Shown: piece by piece, positions 25,802-36,436 of the stretch
Numbering within the stretch: position 1 is the first letter of the stretch
Layout: each line of letters opens with the position of its first letter
Source: Nitrospirales bacterium
GTDB taxonomy: Bacteria; Nitrospirota; Nitrospiria; Nitrospirales; UBA8639
Assembly: GCA_021604005.1 (NCBI GenBank)
Contig: BQIV01000002.1
Coordinates: forward strand, 62,001 to 126,000
Reading direction: 5' to 3'
Length of the DNA stretch: 64,000 bases
Program-made: the position numbers and the translations under genes
The notes under the pieces: model-generated
Seen by the model: only the letters and a program-made list of their open reading frames with translations
The model's database searches: none
Told to the model about the DNA's origin: nothing

Positions 25802-26563
25802 TCATGACTTTGCCCGCTCGGCTTCAGAGAGGAATCCGCTAAGCTTTTCTTCAATCATACGGGGATTCTCACCTTGGGCAACCGAGACCAACCCTTCAAT
25901 CACCATCAGTTTTCCCACAATCATCTCTTTGGCTTTTAATTTAATTTTTCCGCCAAACGGCAAAAACACAAGATTCGCGCCACCAACACCATAAATGGTT
26001 GCCACAAAGGCTACGGCAATTCCACCACCTAGCGAGGAAGGATCCGCCAAATTTTCCATGACATGAATCAGTCCCATCACCGCACCAAGAATACCAACGG
26101 TTGGCGCATAGCTTCCGAATGACTCCCAGACCTTACCGGCTAAGGTATATTCTTCTTCAAACATCCCCACTTCGACCTCAAGAATTTCTCGAATTTTCGG
26201 AGGCTCCGTCCCGTCGACGACGAGTTGAACGCCCTTGGCCATGAGTGGGTCCCCGATACTTTTTATTTGTCCTTCCAACGCTAACAAGCCCTGCTTTCGA
26301 CTCACGTTCCCCAATTCGACAATCTGCGCAATAATACCCTTTTGATCAACTGAGATATTGCCAAAAACCATTCCCACACTTCCCATGGCTTTCATGAAAA
26401 TGGACATGGGGTAATTGATCATGACGGCACCAATTGTGCCACCAAACACAATCAAGGCCGCAGTCGGTTGCACGATAGAACTGACATGACCGCCTTCTAA
26501 GACCTGTCCGCCAAGAATCGACACCGCTGCTATCACGAGACCAACGACTGTAAGAATATCCAT
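25802..26563 (-). CDS. motA: Flagellar motor stator protein MotA
   Basis: 253 residues with four predicted membrane segments: MDILTVVGLVIAAVSILGG, PTAALIVFGGTIGAVMI, YAPTVGILGAVMGLIHVM and GIAVAFVATIYGVGGANLVFLPF. The cytoplasmic loop between helices 2 and 3 carries the motor-contacting region. The C-terminal MIVGKLMVIEGLVSVAQGENPRMIEEKL is typical of MotA/PomA. With MotB it forms the ion channel of the stator. It lies 19 bases after cheW. Confidence 0.96.
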   Translation of the reverse strand: MDILTVVGLVIAAVSILGGQVLEGGHVSSIVQPTAALIVFGGTIGAVMINYPMSIFMKAMGSVGMVFGNISVDQKGIIAQIVELGNVSRKQGLLALEGQIKSIGDPLMAKGVQLVVDGTEPPKIREILEVEVGMFEEEYTLAGKVWESFGSYAPTVGILGAVMGLIHVMENLADPSSLGGGIAVAFVATIYGVGGANLVFLPFGGKIKLKAKEMIVGKLMVIEGLVSVAQGENPRMIEEKLSGFLSEAERAKS

Positions 26564-26582
26564 AACTTACGATCCTAAAGGG

Positions 26583-27074
26583 TTAGGTGCCTGATTCGAG
26601 TCCTAGAATTTGACCCAGATCAAGCAACATCAACAGACGTCCATTCACACGGCCAACGCCTTTATGAAATTCGGCACTTCCTCCTCGACCCGTACTGGGA
26701 GGTGTTTCAATCAAGCTCTCCGGTAACCGGAGGACTTCTTCAACAGAATCCACGACAAACCCCAGTACCGTCTTGCGAATGTCGACCACAATAATTCTTG
26801 TGTCCTTCGTACGTTCGCCCGGTGGCAGACCGAAGCGAGAACGGAGATCTAAAATAGGAATGACTTTTCCACGAAGATTAATCACCCCTTCAACAAAATA
26901 CGGGGCATTTGGCACAGCGGTAAGTTCCACCATTCGAATAATTTCCTGTACACCAAGGATATCGATGGCAAACTCCTCCTCGCCAACATGAAAACTGACC
27001 AATTGAAGAAGCGCTCCGCCTTCTCCGGCTACCTCATCCATCACCATCGTGGTTTGCATCTGTTGTTCCGACAT
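26583..27074 (-). CDS. cheW: Chemotaxis adaptor CheW (set 1)
   Basis: 163 residues, one CheW domain. LVSFHVGEEEFAIDILGVQEIIRM, VINLRGKVIPILDLRSRFGLP and the C-terminal GRVNGRLLMLLDLGQILG match CheW, which couples receptors to CheA. AAGGAG precedes the ATG. Co-transcribed with cheB upstream and motAB downstream. Confidence 0.95.
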   Translation of the reverse strand: MSEQQMQTTMVMDEVAGEGGALLQLVSFHVGEEEFAIDILGVQEIIRMVELTAVPNAPYFVEGVINLRGKVIPILDLRSRFGLPPGERTKDTRIIVVDIRKTVLGFVVDSVEEVLRLPESLIETPPSTGRGGSAEFHKGVGRVNGRLLMLLDLGQILGLESGT

Positions 27075-27129
27075 GAATCACTCCTTCGTGACACACTGAT
27101 GAATCCTGTTCTTTCTACTCATCATCCTC

Positions 27130-28284
27130 TTACCCGCACACTTCCAGTGATCTCGCAGACTGATGCTCTATAAGGCGTACGAGACATTTATGAATTTCTT
27201 CATGCATTCGTGAAAGCGGGACAACCACATCAGCATGCCCTGCCGCAACGACGGCTTTTGGCATCCCATATACAATGCACGACGCTTCGTCTTGCACAAG
27301 CGTACGGCCGCCGGCGGTTTTGATCGCCGCCATGCCCAATTCACCATCATTCCCCATCCCTGTCAGAACCACCCCAATAACTGAGTCACCAAAGATATTC
27401 GCAGCCGACTCCATCGCAAGATTAACCGACGGACGATACGGCAAATGCGTGAGATCGGATGAAATCCGGATGAGAACCTTCTGTCCAACGTGAGATTCAA
27501 GTCGAAGATGTCGGCCGCCGGGTGCCACGAACACTCTGCCGGCCTCGAGACAGTCTCCGTCATTGGCCTCACACACCGCCAACGCACATTGTTCGTGTAA
27601 ACGCGCAGCAAACGGTTTGGTGAAAAATTTTGGCATATGTTGAATCACCAGCACGCTACACGAGAATGCTGAAGGCCATTGCGCTAAGATCTCCTGAATG
27701 GCTTTTGGACCACCCGTGGAAGAGCCGATCACTACCAATGCATCAACACCATGTGCCGCTGCATGTTGATGTCCCCTCGCACGCGGCCATGCAACTCGTG
27801 TCTCAGGAGGCACGGTGGAGAAGTATTTGTGGTTCTGTCGACTAGTTTCCGTTCCGAGTAATCCGGCGATTTTCTCACGTGAAGACGCCGCCGCTCGTAT
27901 TTTTTCTATCAAATGTGTTTCAATTTTTGTAATTGTCAACAAAGACCCATCGAGCTGCTTTGAAATAAAATCAACCGCGCCGAGTTCCAGAGCACGAAAC
28001 GTTTCCTTGGCAGAGTCTTCCGTCAACGAACTCACCATGATGACGGGCATCGGACATTCCCGCATGATAATGTCCAGCACATCCAATCCGTTCATTCCCG
28101 GCATCTCGATATCCAATGTCATGACATCCGGTGAACATTCTCTCACCATAGCAAGCGCGTCTTCGCCGTTGCGTGCCTGTCCCACGACCTCAATATCAGG
28201 ATATTTTGACAGCATCCGTGCAATGGCATGACGAATAAACGTGGAGTCATCAACCACAAGTACGCGAATCGTCGCTGACCGCAT
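27130..28284 (-). CDS. cheB: Chemotaxis response regulator protein-glutamate methylesterase CheB (set 1)
   Basis: 384 residues from ATG 28284. The N-terminal receiver has DD at 12-13 and phosphosite D58; the C-terminal methylesterase has the serine motif GSSTGG (Ser189), QHMP (His216) and GMGNDG (Asp313). The linker 140-180 is long and His/Arg/Ala-rich. The KP motif of the receiver reads SKQLD instead of xKPxx; the lysine is kept. CheB demethylates receptors when phosphorylated. The frame extends 15 codons further upstream, but homology starts at MRSATIRVLVVDD. It is divergent from the small plus-strand gene. Confidence 0.94.
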   Translation of the reverse strand: MRSATIRVLVVDDSTFIRHAIARMLSKYPDIEVVGQARNGEDALAMVRECSPDVMTLDIEMPGMNGLDVLDIIMRECPMPVIMVSSLTEDSAKETFRALELGAVDFISKQLDGSLLTITKIETHLIEKIRAAASSREKIAGLLGTETSRQNHKYFSTVPPETRVAWPRARGHQHAAAHGVDALVVIGSSTGGPKAIQEILAQWPSAFSCSVLVIQHMPKFFTKPFAARLHEQCALAVCEANDGDCLEAGRVFVAPGGRHLRLESHVGQKVLIRISSDLTHLPYRPSVNLAMESAANIFGDSVIGVVLTGMGNDGELGMAAIKTAGGRTLVQDEASCIVYGMPKAVVAAGHADVVVPLSRMHEEIHKCLVRLIEHQSARSLEVCG

Positions 28285-28441
28285 TCCCCGATCTTCCATG
28301 AATTTCATCGTATCATTCACAAAGTGCATCCATTGCCACGTAATTGAACAGAACAGGCAAGAACGTATTCTTGAAAGGGTATTTGAGCCTCTGATAGTCT
28401 GCCGAATATCATATTTTTTCTCTTAACGATTGGAAAGACCC

Positions 28442-28717
28442 ATGAATCCTCATCCAAATACCGAAGCCGACCGTCTCATGCTTGATGCCAAAAAAGCCAT
28501 TCTGCAAGAACAACATCGCCGTTTCCAAGAATTACAAAAAGAAGGGCGATGGAGTGATGCCATGCAACAACTTCATGTGACACTGTCCTGCGCGGCAGAT
28601 CTTCTCAAAGACTCCGTTGTGCTCCTGGAACGTGCCGTAAACCAACGGCAAGGACTCAAGCCCAAACCATCACCGCCTGACCGACCGTTTCCACCGGATT
28701 CCCCGGCTTCTTCCTAG
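28442..28717 (+). CDS. Small hypothetical protein, the only plus-strand gene
   Basis: 91 residues, no family recognised. The first 70 are strongly helical with charged and Gln-rich stretches (KAILQEQHRRFQELQKEGRWSDAMQQLHVTL, then LLKDSVVLLERAV), likely a helical hairpin; the tail is proline-rich (KPKPSPPDRPFPPDSPASS). ATG 28442 has GGAAAG just upstream; a TTG at 28430 is the alternative. No signal peptide or membrane segment. It is divergent from cheB and convergent with the receptor gene. Codon-level regularity and lack of a minus-strand gene here favour a real gene, but the function is unknown. Confidence 0.6.
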   Translation: MNPHPNTEADRLMLDAKKAILQEQHRRFQELQKEGRWSDAMQQLHVTLSCAADLLKDSVVLLERAVNQRQGLKPKPSPPDRPFPPDSPASS

Positions 28718-28762
28718 CCAGGCCATACATGGTTCACGCAACGTACAATCGCCGACGCATGT

Positions 28763-30436
28763 CTAAATCCTGAACGTTCGAATCAATGCCTGTAATTCCG
28801 TCGCAAGTGCGCGCAAATCATGACTGGCCTTTGCAGATTCCGCCACGCCCCCAGACGCATCTTTAGTACTTTGGGCAACGGTTTCAAGATCATTCGCAAT
28901 CTGTCGAGTGGCCGATGACTGTTCTTCTGCCGCATCGGCTATTTGCTGGATCATGTACGTTGTTTGATTCACCATGCTTTGAATTTTTTCAAGGGTCTCG
29001 CCGGTCTTATTCGCCAACTCGACGCCTCCCAGTACTCGTTGAGTCCCATCTTCCATCGAGGCCACGGCACTCTTGGTATCATGTTGAATCTGTCGAATCA
29101 TATCACCAATTTCCTTCGTCGCCTTAGTCGTGCGTTCGGCGAGTTTCCGCACCTCATCCGCCACCACGGCAAACCCACGACCTTGCTCTCCGGCTCTTGC
29201 CGCCTCAATGGCCGCATTTAAGGCAAGTAAATTCGTCTGATCGGCAATATCCTCAATCACGCGAACAATATCGCCGATTTGATTGGACGATTTCCCAAGC
29301 GTCAGAATGATCGTCGATGACTGTCCAACTGCATCGGACACCTGTTGCATGCCAGCTACGGTCTGGACCATCACAGCACGCCCGGCTTGTGCCGTGTCCG
29401 ACGTATCCTTAGCGAGACGAGCCGCCTCCGTTGAATTCCGTGCGACTTCACTGGCCGTCATGGTCATTTCTTCCACAGCTGATGTCGATTGCAGCATTCG
29501 TGAGTTTTGTCCTTCGGAACTCTGCGATAACTCATTCGAGGCTGTCGACAGTTCCGTCGCCGAGGTAACAATCCGGCTGCTGGCTTCCGAGACCATACCC
29601 ATTGATCGTTGAATTTTCTCAATACACAAATTGAAGTACCGTCCCAACTCACCGATTTCATCATGACTGACAACCCGCACCCGTTTCGTTAAGTCTCCTT
29701 GTCCTTGTGCAATGTCCTTTGAAATCGCGGTCAAACCGTGGAGAGGTCGTACGATCACCTTTTCCAGAAACAGGTAGACCACAACCATACAGAGAAGCAG
29801 CATGGCACACAATATTCCCCCGCTTCGAATCACGGAGGCCATCATCTCTTCCTTCGCATGCGACATGGGAATTGACACGGCTAACACACCAATCACATCT
29901 CCGACTTGCTTATCAATATGGCAAGTCACACAAGCCGGTTCGGAAGCTCTATCGGCACTCGCTCGCCGGAACGTCGGTACGCCGTGAAGTAGTTCTTCCG
30001 ACGAATACGAGTCCGCACCGGCCATAATCGCGTCTAAGGCTTTACGTTCAAATTCGTCAGTTGGAGCATTGGCTGGGTTCATGGGCCGATCACTGAATAA
30101 TCGTGCGTGAAAGACGCCTTTGTCACTCAGCGCCTTTCCTATTTCTTGTGTCGCCGTGGCTGGAAATGGAATGGCGAGAGGATTCACTCCATGCTCCCGT
30201 GCCACAGTAATGTCCGAACCCAGAGGCGTTTTTTTAATTTTCCCTACATAGTGTTTGGCAATATAGGCTCGCGTGACGTCCATCTGAACTTGAACCATTG
30301 TGCTTTGTTCTTCTAACAAAGCGTACAAACGCGCCTCCTCTTGATGATAGAGAAACAGAAATGCGGTACAGATCATCACCGTCGTCATGCATCCGAGAGC
30401 GACACACAACTTCACTCCAATTTTCATGCGCGTCAT
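28763..30436 (-). CDS. Methyl-accepting chemotaxis protein with periplasmic Tll0287-like c-haem domain
   Basis: 557 residues from ATG 30436 (AAAGGAA upstream). Membrane helix ~10-30, a periplasmic domain, second helix ~205-225, HAMP, then the signalling hairpin with [33 protein letters not shown]. The periplasmic part has [12 protein letters not shown], an R-x-A-S segment and CVTCH at 169-173, a c-type haem attachment motif, as in Tll0287-like (DUF3365) sensors. It should sense redox state, oxygen or NO through haem, or bind a small ligand. No C-terminal docking pentapeptide. It lies 55 bases after the next receptor gene. Confidence 0.88.
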   Translation of the reverse strand: MTRMKIGVKLCVALGCMTTVMICTAFLFLYHQEEARLYALLEEQSTMVQVQMDVTRAYIAKHYVGKIKKTPLGSDITVAREHGVNPLAIPFPATATQEIGKALSDKGVFHARLFSDRPMNPANAPTDEFERKALDAIMAGADSYSSEELLHGVPTFRRASADRASEPACVTCHIDKQVGDVIGVLAVSIPMSHAKEEMMASVIRSGGILCAMLLLCMVVVYLFLEKVIVRPLHGLTAISKDIAQGQGDLTKRVRVVSHDEIGELGRYFNLCIEKIQRSMGMVSEASSRIVTSATELSTASNELSQSSEGQNSRMLQSTSAVEEMTMTASEVARNSTEAARLAKDTSDTAQAGRAVMVQTVAGMQQVSDAVGQSSTIILTLGKSSNQIGDIVRVIEDIADQTNLLALNAAIEAARAGEQGRGFAVVADEVRKLAERTTKATKEIGDMIRQIQHDTKSAVASMEDGTQRVLGGVELANKTGETLEKIQSMVNQTTYMIQQIADAAEEQSSATRQIANDLETVAQSTKDASGGVAESAKASHDLRALATELQALIRTFRI

Positions 30437-30491
30437 GCCTCGATTCCTTTCAGCTGAGAACTCCGAATCACACAATCTCTACACGTACATC

Positions 30492-32597
30492 TTAGAAGCG
30501 AAAATGACTGATTGAGGCTTGCAGCTCGGAAGCCTTTCGAGCAAGATCACTCGTCGCTGAAGCCACCTGTTCAACACTATCTTCATTCTGCTGACTTAAG
30601 CTTGCAACAGCTTGAATATTTTGCGCAATTTGATCTGAGACGAGGGATTGCTCTTCGGTAGACCCGGCAATTTGATGAATCATATCCGCCACCCGTTGAA
30701 CCCCTTCGACGATTTCATTCAGTCGTTGACCTGCTTCACGCGCTAACGCCATTCCATGTTGCGCTTCAGTGGTACCCGCTTCCATCGACTGAACCGCTTC
30801 ATGTGTTCCCACTTGCACCGTTTCAATGACTCCGGCAATTTCCTTCGTGGCCTTTCCCGTTCGTTCGGCAAGTTTCCGGACTTCATCGGCGACAACTGCA
30901 AAGCCTCGCCCCTGCTCTCCCGCACGCGCAGCTTCGATTGCCGCATTCAGTGCCAACAAATTGGTTTGATCGGCAATATCTTCGATCACACGGATAATTT
31001 CACCGATTTCCTGAGAGCGTTTCCCTAAAGCATTGATGCGATCGGCCGACGCTTGCATCGTGCCTGTTACGGCCTCCATGCCATTGATAGAATTCGCAAC
31101 AATTTCTCCACCTTTCACGGCCGAATGATTAACCTCTTGGGCCGTTCCGGCCAGCACTTGCGCATTCCTGGCCATCTCACCCGCCGTCGCGGACATTTCA
31201 TCAACGGCCGTCGCGACTTGTGTCGCTTGAGTTGTTTGCTCCTGACTTGCCAGCGCAACCTCATGCCCGTTCATGGAGAGTTTTTTGGAAGACGCCGCCA
31301 CGGCTTGAACCACATGATTAAATTGTTTCAGAATATGATGCAAATGATCTAAAAACCCGTTGAACGCCAACCCAATCTGTCCGAGTTCATCATGGGTCGT
31401 CACCGGCACACGACGAGAAAAGTCTCCCTGAGATGCCAGGTTGACGACCTCCATCACCGGCTTCACCCGGCCAACAATTTTTCGCCCAATCAACGTTCCA
31501 ATTGGAATGATCACCAAGAAGCAGATCAAAGCGGCAACGAGAATATTCCGTTGAATCGATGAGGCTTGAATGAGTGCGTCTTCGACTGGCACACGAATGA
31601 GCGCAGACCAATTCATCCCGGAGAATCCAAGCGCGCCTTGTAAGTGAGTATATCCGGCCATTTGTTCGATATGCCTTTGGGCATGCCGTGATCTCCCATA
31701 TCCGGTCTTTCCTTGTACCGCCTGTTGGGCCGCAGCAACACCATAATCGACAAGATTGACCGTAAACAGAATATCCATATCATGGACAATGTCTGTGGCC
31801 TGTTGTGAAGATGGGTCATAGTCAAGCAACACGCGTCCGGTCGCATCCAAGATGGTCAATTCCGCCGATGGATAGCCGGAAGATTCCAACTCCACATATG
31901 ATTGCTGGATTAAATCACCAATCACGGAAAAATTGGTACGATTGCTCCAATAGCCGATGACCTCTCCATCCTGATAGACCGGCGCTGAAAACCCAAGAAT
32001 CAAGATATTTGAATCTCCATATGCTCGTTGCACATCGGCATCGACATGAACATCTTCAACGAACGTTCCGGTCAGCCGATCATTGCCCTGAGCCGTAAAT
32101 GGCATCTCTGTGGTGTAGTCGCCGCGTGTCAATGCTTGAAACCATGCCCGATCCTGATAGTTTTGCTCGTAGAGAAATGCCGAATCAATCGGGTTTCCAT
32201 CACCATCACGGCTATTGACAGCAATAACATTTCCCTGCAGATCGACCATGATGGACAATGAATAAATTTTATAATTCGCAATGTAGGCATTCATGGTGCG
32301 GGTAATGACATTCGCGTCCTCACTCGTCTGATACCATGCCTCTCGGTCATGGAGGACACGGTTCAGCGTGAACGCCTTGACATCGCTATATCGTTCAAAC
32401 AAATTTCGGTCGATTTTATCGCCCAACCCAAAGGCCATACTCGCTAACCGCTTACCAACGACATCTTCAATTTGATGGCTTGCAAACACACCAATACTTG
32501 CAATGATGCTCATGGGGATCACGGCAAAGACAATGAGGAGAATCACCAATTTGGACGTTAACATCCACTGTGATATGCGAAAGAATGAAGCCATCAT
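30492..32597 (-). CDS. Methyl-accepting chemotaxis protein with Cache sensor (set 1)
   Basis: 701 residues from ATG 32597 (AAGGGA upstream). TM1 ~15-37, a large periplasmic dCache-type domain ([38 protein letters not shown]), TM2 ~340-360 ([21 protein letters not shown]), HAMP, then a signalling domain with the same [33 protein letters not shown] tip as the haem receptor. The periplasmic domain is a clear paralogue of those in the receptors at 45.4 and 56.2 kb, whose tips differ. Ligand unknown; Cache domains usually bind amino or organic acids. Confidence 0.93.
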   Translation of the reverse strand: MMASFFRISQWMLTSKLVILLIVFAVIPMSIIASIGVFASHQIEDVVGKRLASMAFGLGDKIDRNLFERYSDVKAFTLNRVLHDREAWYQTSEDANVITRTMNAYIANYKIYSLSIMVDLQGNVIAVNSRDGDGNPIDSAFLYEQNYQDRAWFQALTRGDYTTEMPFTAQGNDRLTGTFVEDVHVDADVQRAYGDSNILILGFSAPVYQDGEVIGYWSNRTNFSVIGDLIQQSYVELESSGYPSAELTILDATGRVLLDYDPSSQQATDIVHDMDILFTVNLVDYGVAAAQQAVQGKTGYGRSRHAQRHIEQMAGYTHLQGALGFSGMNWSALIRVPVEDALIQASSIQRNILVAALICFLVIIPIGTLIGRKIVGRVKPVMEVVNLASQGDFSRRVPVTTHDELGQIGLAFNGFLDHLHHILKQFNHVVQAVAASSKKLSMNGHEVALASQEQTTQATQVATAVDEMSATAGEMARNAQVLAGTAQEVNHSAVKGGEIVANSINGMEAVTGTMQASADRINALGKRSQEIGEIIRVIEDIADQTNLLALNAAIEAARAGEQGRGFAVVADEVRKLAERTGKATKEIAGVIETVQVGTHEAVQSMEAGTTEAQHGMALAREAGQRLNEIVEGVQRVADMIHQIAGSTEEQSLVSDQIAQNIQAVASLSQQNEDSVEQVASATSDLARKASELQASISHFRF

Positions 32598-32629
32598 CGT
32601 TCCCTTTACGTTGTCGCAACATTGCGGCA

Positions 32630-33571
32630 TCACACGGCCGACGTTGCAACATGTTGAATCAATTTTTCCCGTAACACCTTTGGATCAAACTTCGTCACGA
32701 AATCCGTCACACCGACAGATTTCCCTTTATCAAGATTACAACTTCCCGATAATGATGAATGCATAAGAATAGGCAAACCGGAAAGACGTGGATCTTGTCG
32801 AATATGTTTGGTCAACGAAAAGCCGTCCATTTCCGGCATTTCGATATCGGTCAATAGCGCATCCACATATGCTGTCAACGGTTGCCCTGTCGTCTCGGCA
32901 TCTTTCGCAAACGCTCGCAACCGGTTCCACGCCTCTTTTCCCGTACAGGTTTCTTCCCACAGCACTCCCAATCGTTCCAACGTTTTCGCGATCTGTTTAC
33001 GCGCCACCAAAGAGTCATCGGCGATAAGTAGGCGCTTCCCCGTCAACCCTGTACACACTTCAATACCGGCATACATGTCATCATATAATGTGGGATGCAA
33101 CTCAATGAGGATCTTTTCGACATCAAGTATCAACACCATACGTCCGTCATCCAGTTTGGTGACAGCCGTGACCGAACCTTGACGGCTCGAGTGCACCATC
33201 GGGGGCGGAGTATGAATCCGCTCCCATGACATTCGTATAATTCGATCGACACCTGCGACAAGAAAACCCTGCTTCTGATCGTTATATTCGGTGATAATCA
33301 ATTTAGCGCCTTCGTGTTCCAATGCACCTAACCCAATGGCTTGCTTGAGGTCCACCAAGGCAATATTTTCACCACGAAGATTCACGATGCCTAAAATTCG
33401 CGAATCGGAATCCGGAATTTTGGTCATAGGCTGAACCTTCATGACTTCACGAATTTTAAAGACGTTAATACCATAGATTTCATCGGTTCCAAGATCGAAC
33501 ATCAACAGTTCCATCTTATTGGCGCCAGCCAACCTCGTTCGCTGATCTATTTCCGCCATCCATTTCGACAT
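32630..33571 (-). CDS. cheV: Chemotaxis protein CheV (CheW-REC)
   Basis: 313 residues from ATG 33571 (GGAGAG upstream). The CheW-like domain spans ~15-165 ([46 protein letters not shown]), the receiver ~185-310 ([29 protein letters not shown] with the phosphosite Asp, and VTKFDPKVL in place of the usual KP). CheV couples receptors to CheA and acts as a phosphate sink or adaptation element. It lies upstream of two receptor genes, consistent with serving them. Confidence 0.93.
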   Translation of the reverse strand: MSKWMAEIDQRTRLAGANKMELLMFDLGTDEIYGINVFKIREVMKVQPMTKIPDSDSRILGIVNLRGENIALVDLKQAIGLGALEHEGAKLIITEYNDQKQGFLVAGVDRIIRMSWERIHTPPPMVHSSRQGSVTAVTKLDDGRMVLILDVEKILIELHPTLYDDMYAGIEVCTGLTGKRLLIADDSLVARKQIAKTLERLGVLWEETCTGKEAWNRLRAFAKDAETTGQPLTAYVDALLTDIEMPEMDGFSLTKHIRQDPRLSGLPILMHSSLSGSCNLDKGKSVGVTDFVTKFDPKVLREKLIQHVATSAV

Positions 33572-33595
33572 GAAATTTCTCTCCATATACATCGT

Positions 33596-33710
33596 GAAAC
33601 GTGAGATGTGAAGCCTGAGACGGAGAAAACACTGTTAGGGGCTTGACGCATGATATCGTCGATCCCCCTCAGTACTCTTTTGTCTCCTGTTTTCCGTTTC
33701 ACGGTTATCG
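33596..33710. repeat. Facing heptamer-repeat arrays between cheA and cheV
   Basis: Left arm: gtgaaac-gtgagat-gtgaagc-ctgagac-ggagaaaac. Right arm in the opposite sense: cttttgtctcc-tgttttccg-tttcacg. They form an imperfect inverted repeat around a central stretch of ~60 bases (gggcttgacgcatgatatcg region). The right arm ends at the cheA stop. No ORF. Confidence 0.6.
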
Positions 33711-35654
33711 TCATCCCATCACCATGGACGCGCCTCGTACTTCTTGGACGAGATCGGCCATATCCAAAATTAAGACCACCTTGCCATCACCAGTAATCGT
33801 TGCTCCCGCTACACCCTTCACTTCAGACAAAAACTCGCCAAGTGATTTAATCACGACTTCTTCTTGTGCCCGTAATCGATCGACCACCACGCCAAAATGC
33901 CGTTCACCGATAGCGATAACCACGACATAACACTCGTCATGGGAGGACTCACTGGGAATATGAAATTTCTCGGCCAGATGAAGGAGGGGAAGAATACGTT
34001 CCCGGAGGTTTAACACCGCTTGCCCGTTAATGGTCTTAATGTCATCTTTCGTCACTTTGACGGCTTCAATCACCGACGCAAGTGGAATCGCAAATGTACA
34101 GCATTCTACTTCAACCATCAGCGCTTGAATGATTGCGACGGTCAGGGGAAGTTTAATGGTCACACGACTCCCATGACCGGGGTCAGAGTCTAATTCAATG
34201 CTTCCATTCATCCGGCTGATGTTTGTCCGAACCACGTCCATCCCCACGCCGCGACCGGATAAATCACTCACCTGCTCTGCCGTACTGAACCCTGGAAGAA
34301 AAATCAGATTCATCATTTCCCGTGGCCCCATAGAGACGAGATCGGCTTCAGATACTAATCCTCGTTCGAGCGCCTTCGCCTTAATTTTTTCAACTTGCAG
34401 GCCACGACCATCATCTTCAATCCGTATCACAATACTATTACCTTCTTGTGAAGCCGTCAGCCGAACATATCCTTCCGATGATTTTCCAGTTTCACGTCTC
34501 TCAGTGGCCGTCTCCAAGCCGTGATCCATAGAGTTTCTCACTAAATGCACCAGTGGATCACCAAGCTCATCGGCAACCGATTTATCCACTTCCGTATCCT
34601 CGCCAAGCAACTCCAGGCGTACCTGCTTCCCGAGTTTGTTCGACACATCCCGGACCAGACGTGGGAATTTGGCAAAGACCTTGCGAATCGGCACCATCCG
34701 TGTTTTCATGACGGCAAGTTGAAGATCGGAAGTCACCAGGTTCAATTGCGCCAACGTCACCCCAAGTTCACGAACATGCGGGTCATTTTCAAAATATTCC
34801 TCCAGCCCATACCCTAATTTCATCAGACGATTTCGTCCTAACACCAGTTCTCCGACAAGGTTCATGACATGATCAAGACGGCGTGTTTCGACACGAACAG
34901 TTTGATCTTCTTCTTTGCCCGCATTGGCTTTACCCGGAACAGGTTTTGCCGCTTGAATCGAACGGCTCGTGACATCCTTAATCTTATTCAACATCACGGA
35001 AAGGTCAGCTTCCGGTTCCGGTTCTGGTTTTGGTTCTAGGTCAGATGATGACGTCATGGAATCGCTGGAAGACAACTCCGGCATCACATGAATATCAGGA
35101 CTGGTGGAATGTTCCGTTGATAAAGAGCCCTCCAACGCACCACCACCGGACCCAACAATCTCTGCTGACGCTCCCTGTTCCGCGGTCGGCGCTGAGGATG
35201 TCTCGCTCGACACACTTGCCGGATCGGATACGGCCCCATCAGACGGAGCAGAACCAATCACTGAAGCACTATCAATCATCAGCGTAAGTTTATTGACAAT
35301 CACGCTGGTGTCGACATGCATATCTTCTCCGGTATCCCGAATATCTTCCTGCAGCAGTTTCACGGCATCAACGGCTTCCAGGATGATATCGATGATTAAC
35401 GGGGAAACGGCAATTTCTCCCTGACGCAACTTATTCAAAAGGCTCTCGCCTTGATGAGCCACTTCAACAAGGTTCGTAAATCCAAGAAACCCTGCCGAGC
35501 CTTTCATGCTATGCATGGCACGAAATATTTCATTTAAGAGATCGGCATTGCTTGGATCGGCTTCCAATTGCACGAAATGTTGATCAAGCGCTTCCAACAT
35601 TTCCGAACCTTCGGCAAGGAAATCATTTAAGATTTCTTTCATCTCATCATTCAT
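33711..35654 (-). CDS. cheA: Chemotaxis histidine kinase CheA (set 1)
   Basis: 647 residues from ATG 35654 (GGAG seven bases upstream). Hpt domain with H48 (FRAMHSMKGSAGFLG), an acidic Ser/Pro/Glu-rich linker (~130-250) where a separate CheY-binding P2 is not obvious, dimerisation helices with ETRRLDHVMNLVGELVLGRN, HATPase with HLVRNSMDHGLE, RIEDDGRGL and VSDLSGRGVGMDVV, and a C-terminal CheW-like domain. It is preceded by cheZ and cheY, so this is the set most like a flagellar-motor pathway. Confidence 0.95.
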   Translation of the reverse strand: MNDEMKEILNDFLAEGSEMLEALDQHFVQLEADPSNADLLNEIFRAMHSMKGSAGFLGFTNLVEVAHQGESLLNKLRQGEIAVSPLIIDIILEAVDAVKLLQEDIRDTGEDMHVDTSVIVNKLTLMIDSASVIGSAPSDGAVSDPASVSSETSSAPTAEQGASAEIVGSGGGALEGSLSTEHSTSPDIHVMPELSSSDSMTSSSDLEPKPEPEPEADLSVMLNKIKDVTSRSIQAAKPVPGKANAGKEEDQTVRVETRRLDHVMNLVGELVLGRNRLMKLGYGLEEYFENDPHVRELGVTLAQLNLVTSDLQLAVMKTRMVPIRKVFAKFPRLVRDVSNKLGKQVRLELLGEDTEVDKSVADELGDPLVHLVRNSMDHGLETATERRETGKSSEGYVRLTASQEGNSIVIRIEDDGRGLQVEKIKAKALERGLVSEADLVSMGPREMMNLIFLPGFSTAEQVSDLSGRGVGMDVVRTNISRMNGSIELDSDPGHGSRVTIKLPLTVAIIQALMVEVECCTFAIPLASVIEAVKVTKDDIKTINGQAVLNLRERILPLLHLAEKFHIPSESSHDECYVVVIAIGERHFGVVVDRLRAQEEVVIKSLGEFLSEVKGVAGATITGDGKVVLILDMADLVQEVRGASMVMG

Positions 35655-35763
35655 GAGAAACTCCGTGTTGTCAGTGAAGAGAAAGGCGAGAGACACGGCA
35701 AGAGGGAAAGCATGTTCATGGAAGTTGTCAATCCTTACGGGTTACGTCACCGGGTCCTGGTCA

Positions 35764-36381
35764 TTAGTTAAATCCAAACTCTGCGAGCACATCATCGACA
35801 AAATCCTGCTTCAGTGCCGTTTTTTTGGACGCTTCCAGCTGATGAAGCATTTCATAGCCACGCCCTTCCTTTTTGGGCTGACCTTTTTTGTGTTGCAAAC
35901 CAAACACGACAACAAGTTTGAGAAGTTTATGTTGCACCTCTTCAAGCACCGTCACCAGCTTTGCAACACGTTGTGCCACAATATCCTGAAATCCGAGTGC
36001 AACGGTAATGTTGGTAATACGCGCCTCGTCGGCATCTAACATCATCGTGATGGTTGTAATATGTTTGACAAGGTCTTCTGGCGACGCGCCAGCCATATTC
36101 TGCACCAAAGTCTTCAGTCGCTCGCGATTCTCCGTCATGTCTTCGGTAATCGTCATGACTTTGTGCGTACCCTCTTCCGTAATTTTGGCGAGTTCTCCAA
36201 GGTGCGCCGTCGCGTCGGGCAATTGATCAGATGTTGACGCCACAGGAATTTCCATTTCCCCAATTGTCCGGGTCATCATTTCGACATATTTTGTTAACTC
36301 GCCCAATTCATCATAGATAGACTGGTCGGGTTCTTCCGTTACAGGCTCATTCGTGTCTTCAAAGCCTCGATCTACGAGCAT
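35764..36381 (-). CDS. cheZ: CheY-P phosphatase CheZ
   Basis: 205 residues, helical throughout. The active-site helix reads GFQDIVAQRV with Asp133 and Gln137 at the D-x-x-x-Q spacing of E. coli CheZ (D143/Q147). The C-terminal QDFVDDVLAEFGF (~192-204) closely resembles the E. coli CheY-binding tail. So this is a true CheZ with both catalytic and docking elements, outside the enteric group. AAGGAG lies before the ATG; cheY is 55 bases upstream and cheA 67 downstream. Confidence 0.92.
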   Translation of the reverse strand: MLVDRGFEDTNEPVTEEPDQSIYDELGELTKYVEMMTRTIGEMEIPVASTSDQLPDATAHLGELAKITEEGTHKVMTITEDMTENRERLKTLVQNMAGASPEDLVKHITTITMMLDADEARITNITVALGFQDIVAQRVAKLVTVLEEVQHKLLKLVVVFGLQHKKGQPKKEGRGYEMLHQLEASKKTALKQDFVDDVLAEFGFN

Positions 36382-36436
36382 AGCGATCTCCTTTCTTGAC
36401 TCCGACAGCTACCGGGACAACGAACAGTCCATCCCA

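Noticed and set aside
35654-35696. N-terminal extensions from upstream in-frame starts (this cheA, also the cheV, cheB, pilZ, motB, flgI and receptor genes)
   Set aside because: Extra residues have no family match and better ribosome sites precede the inner starts, which I used instead.
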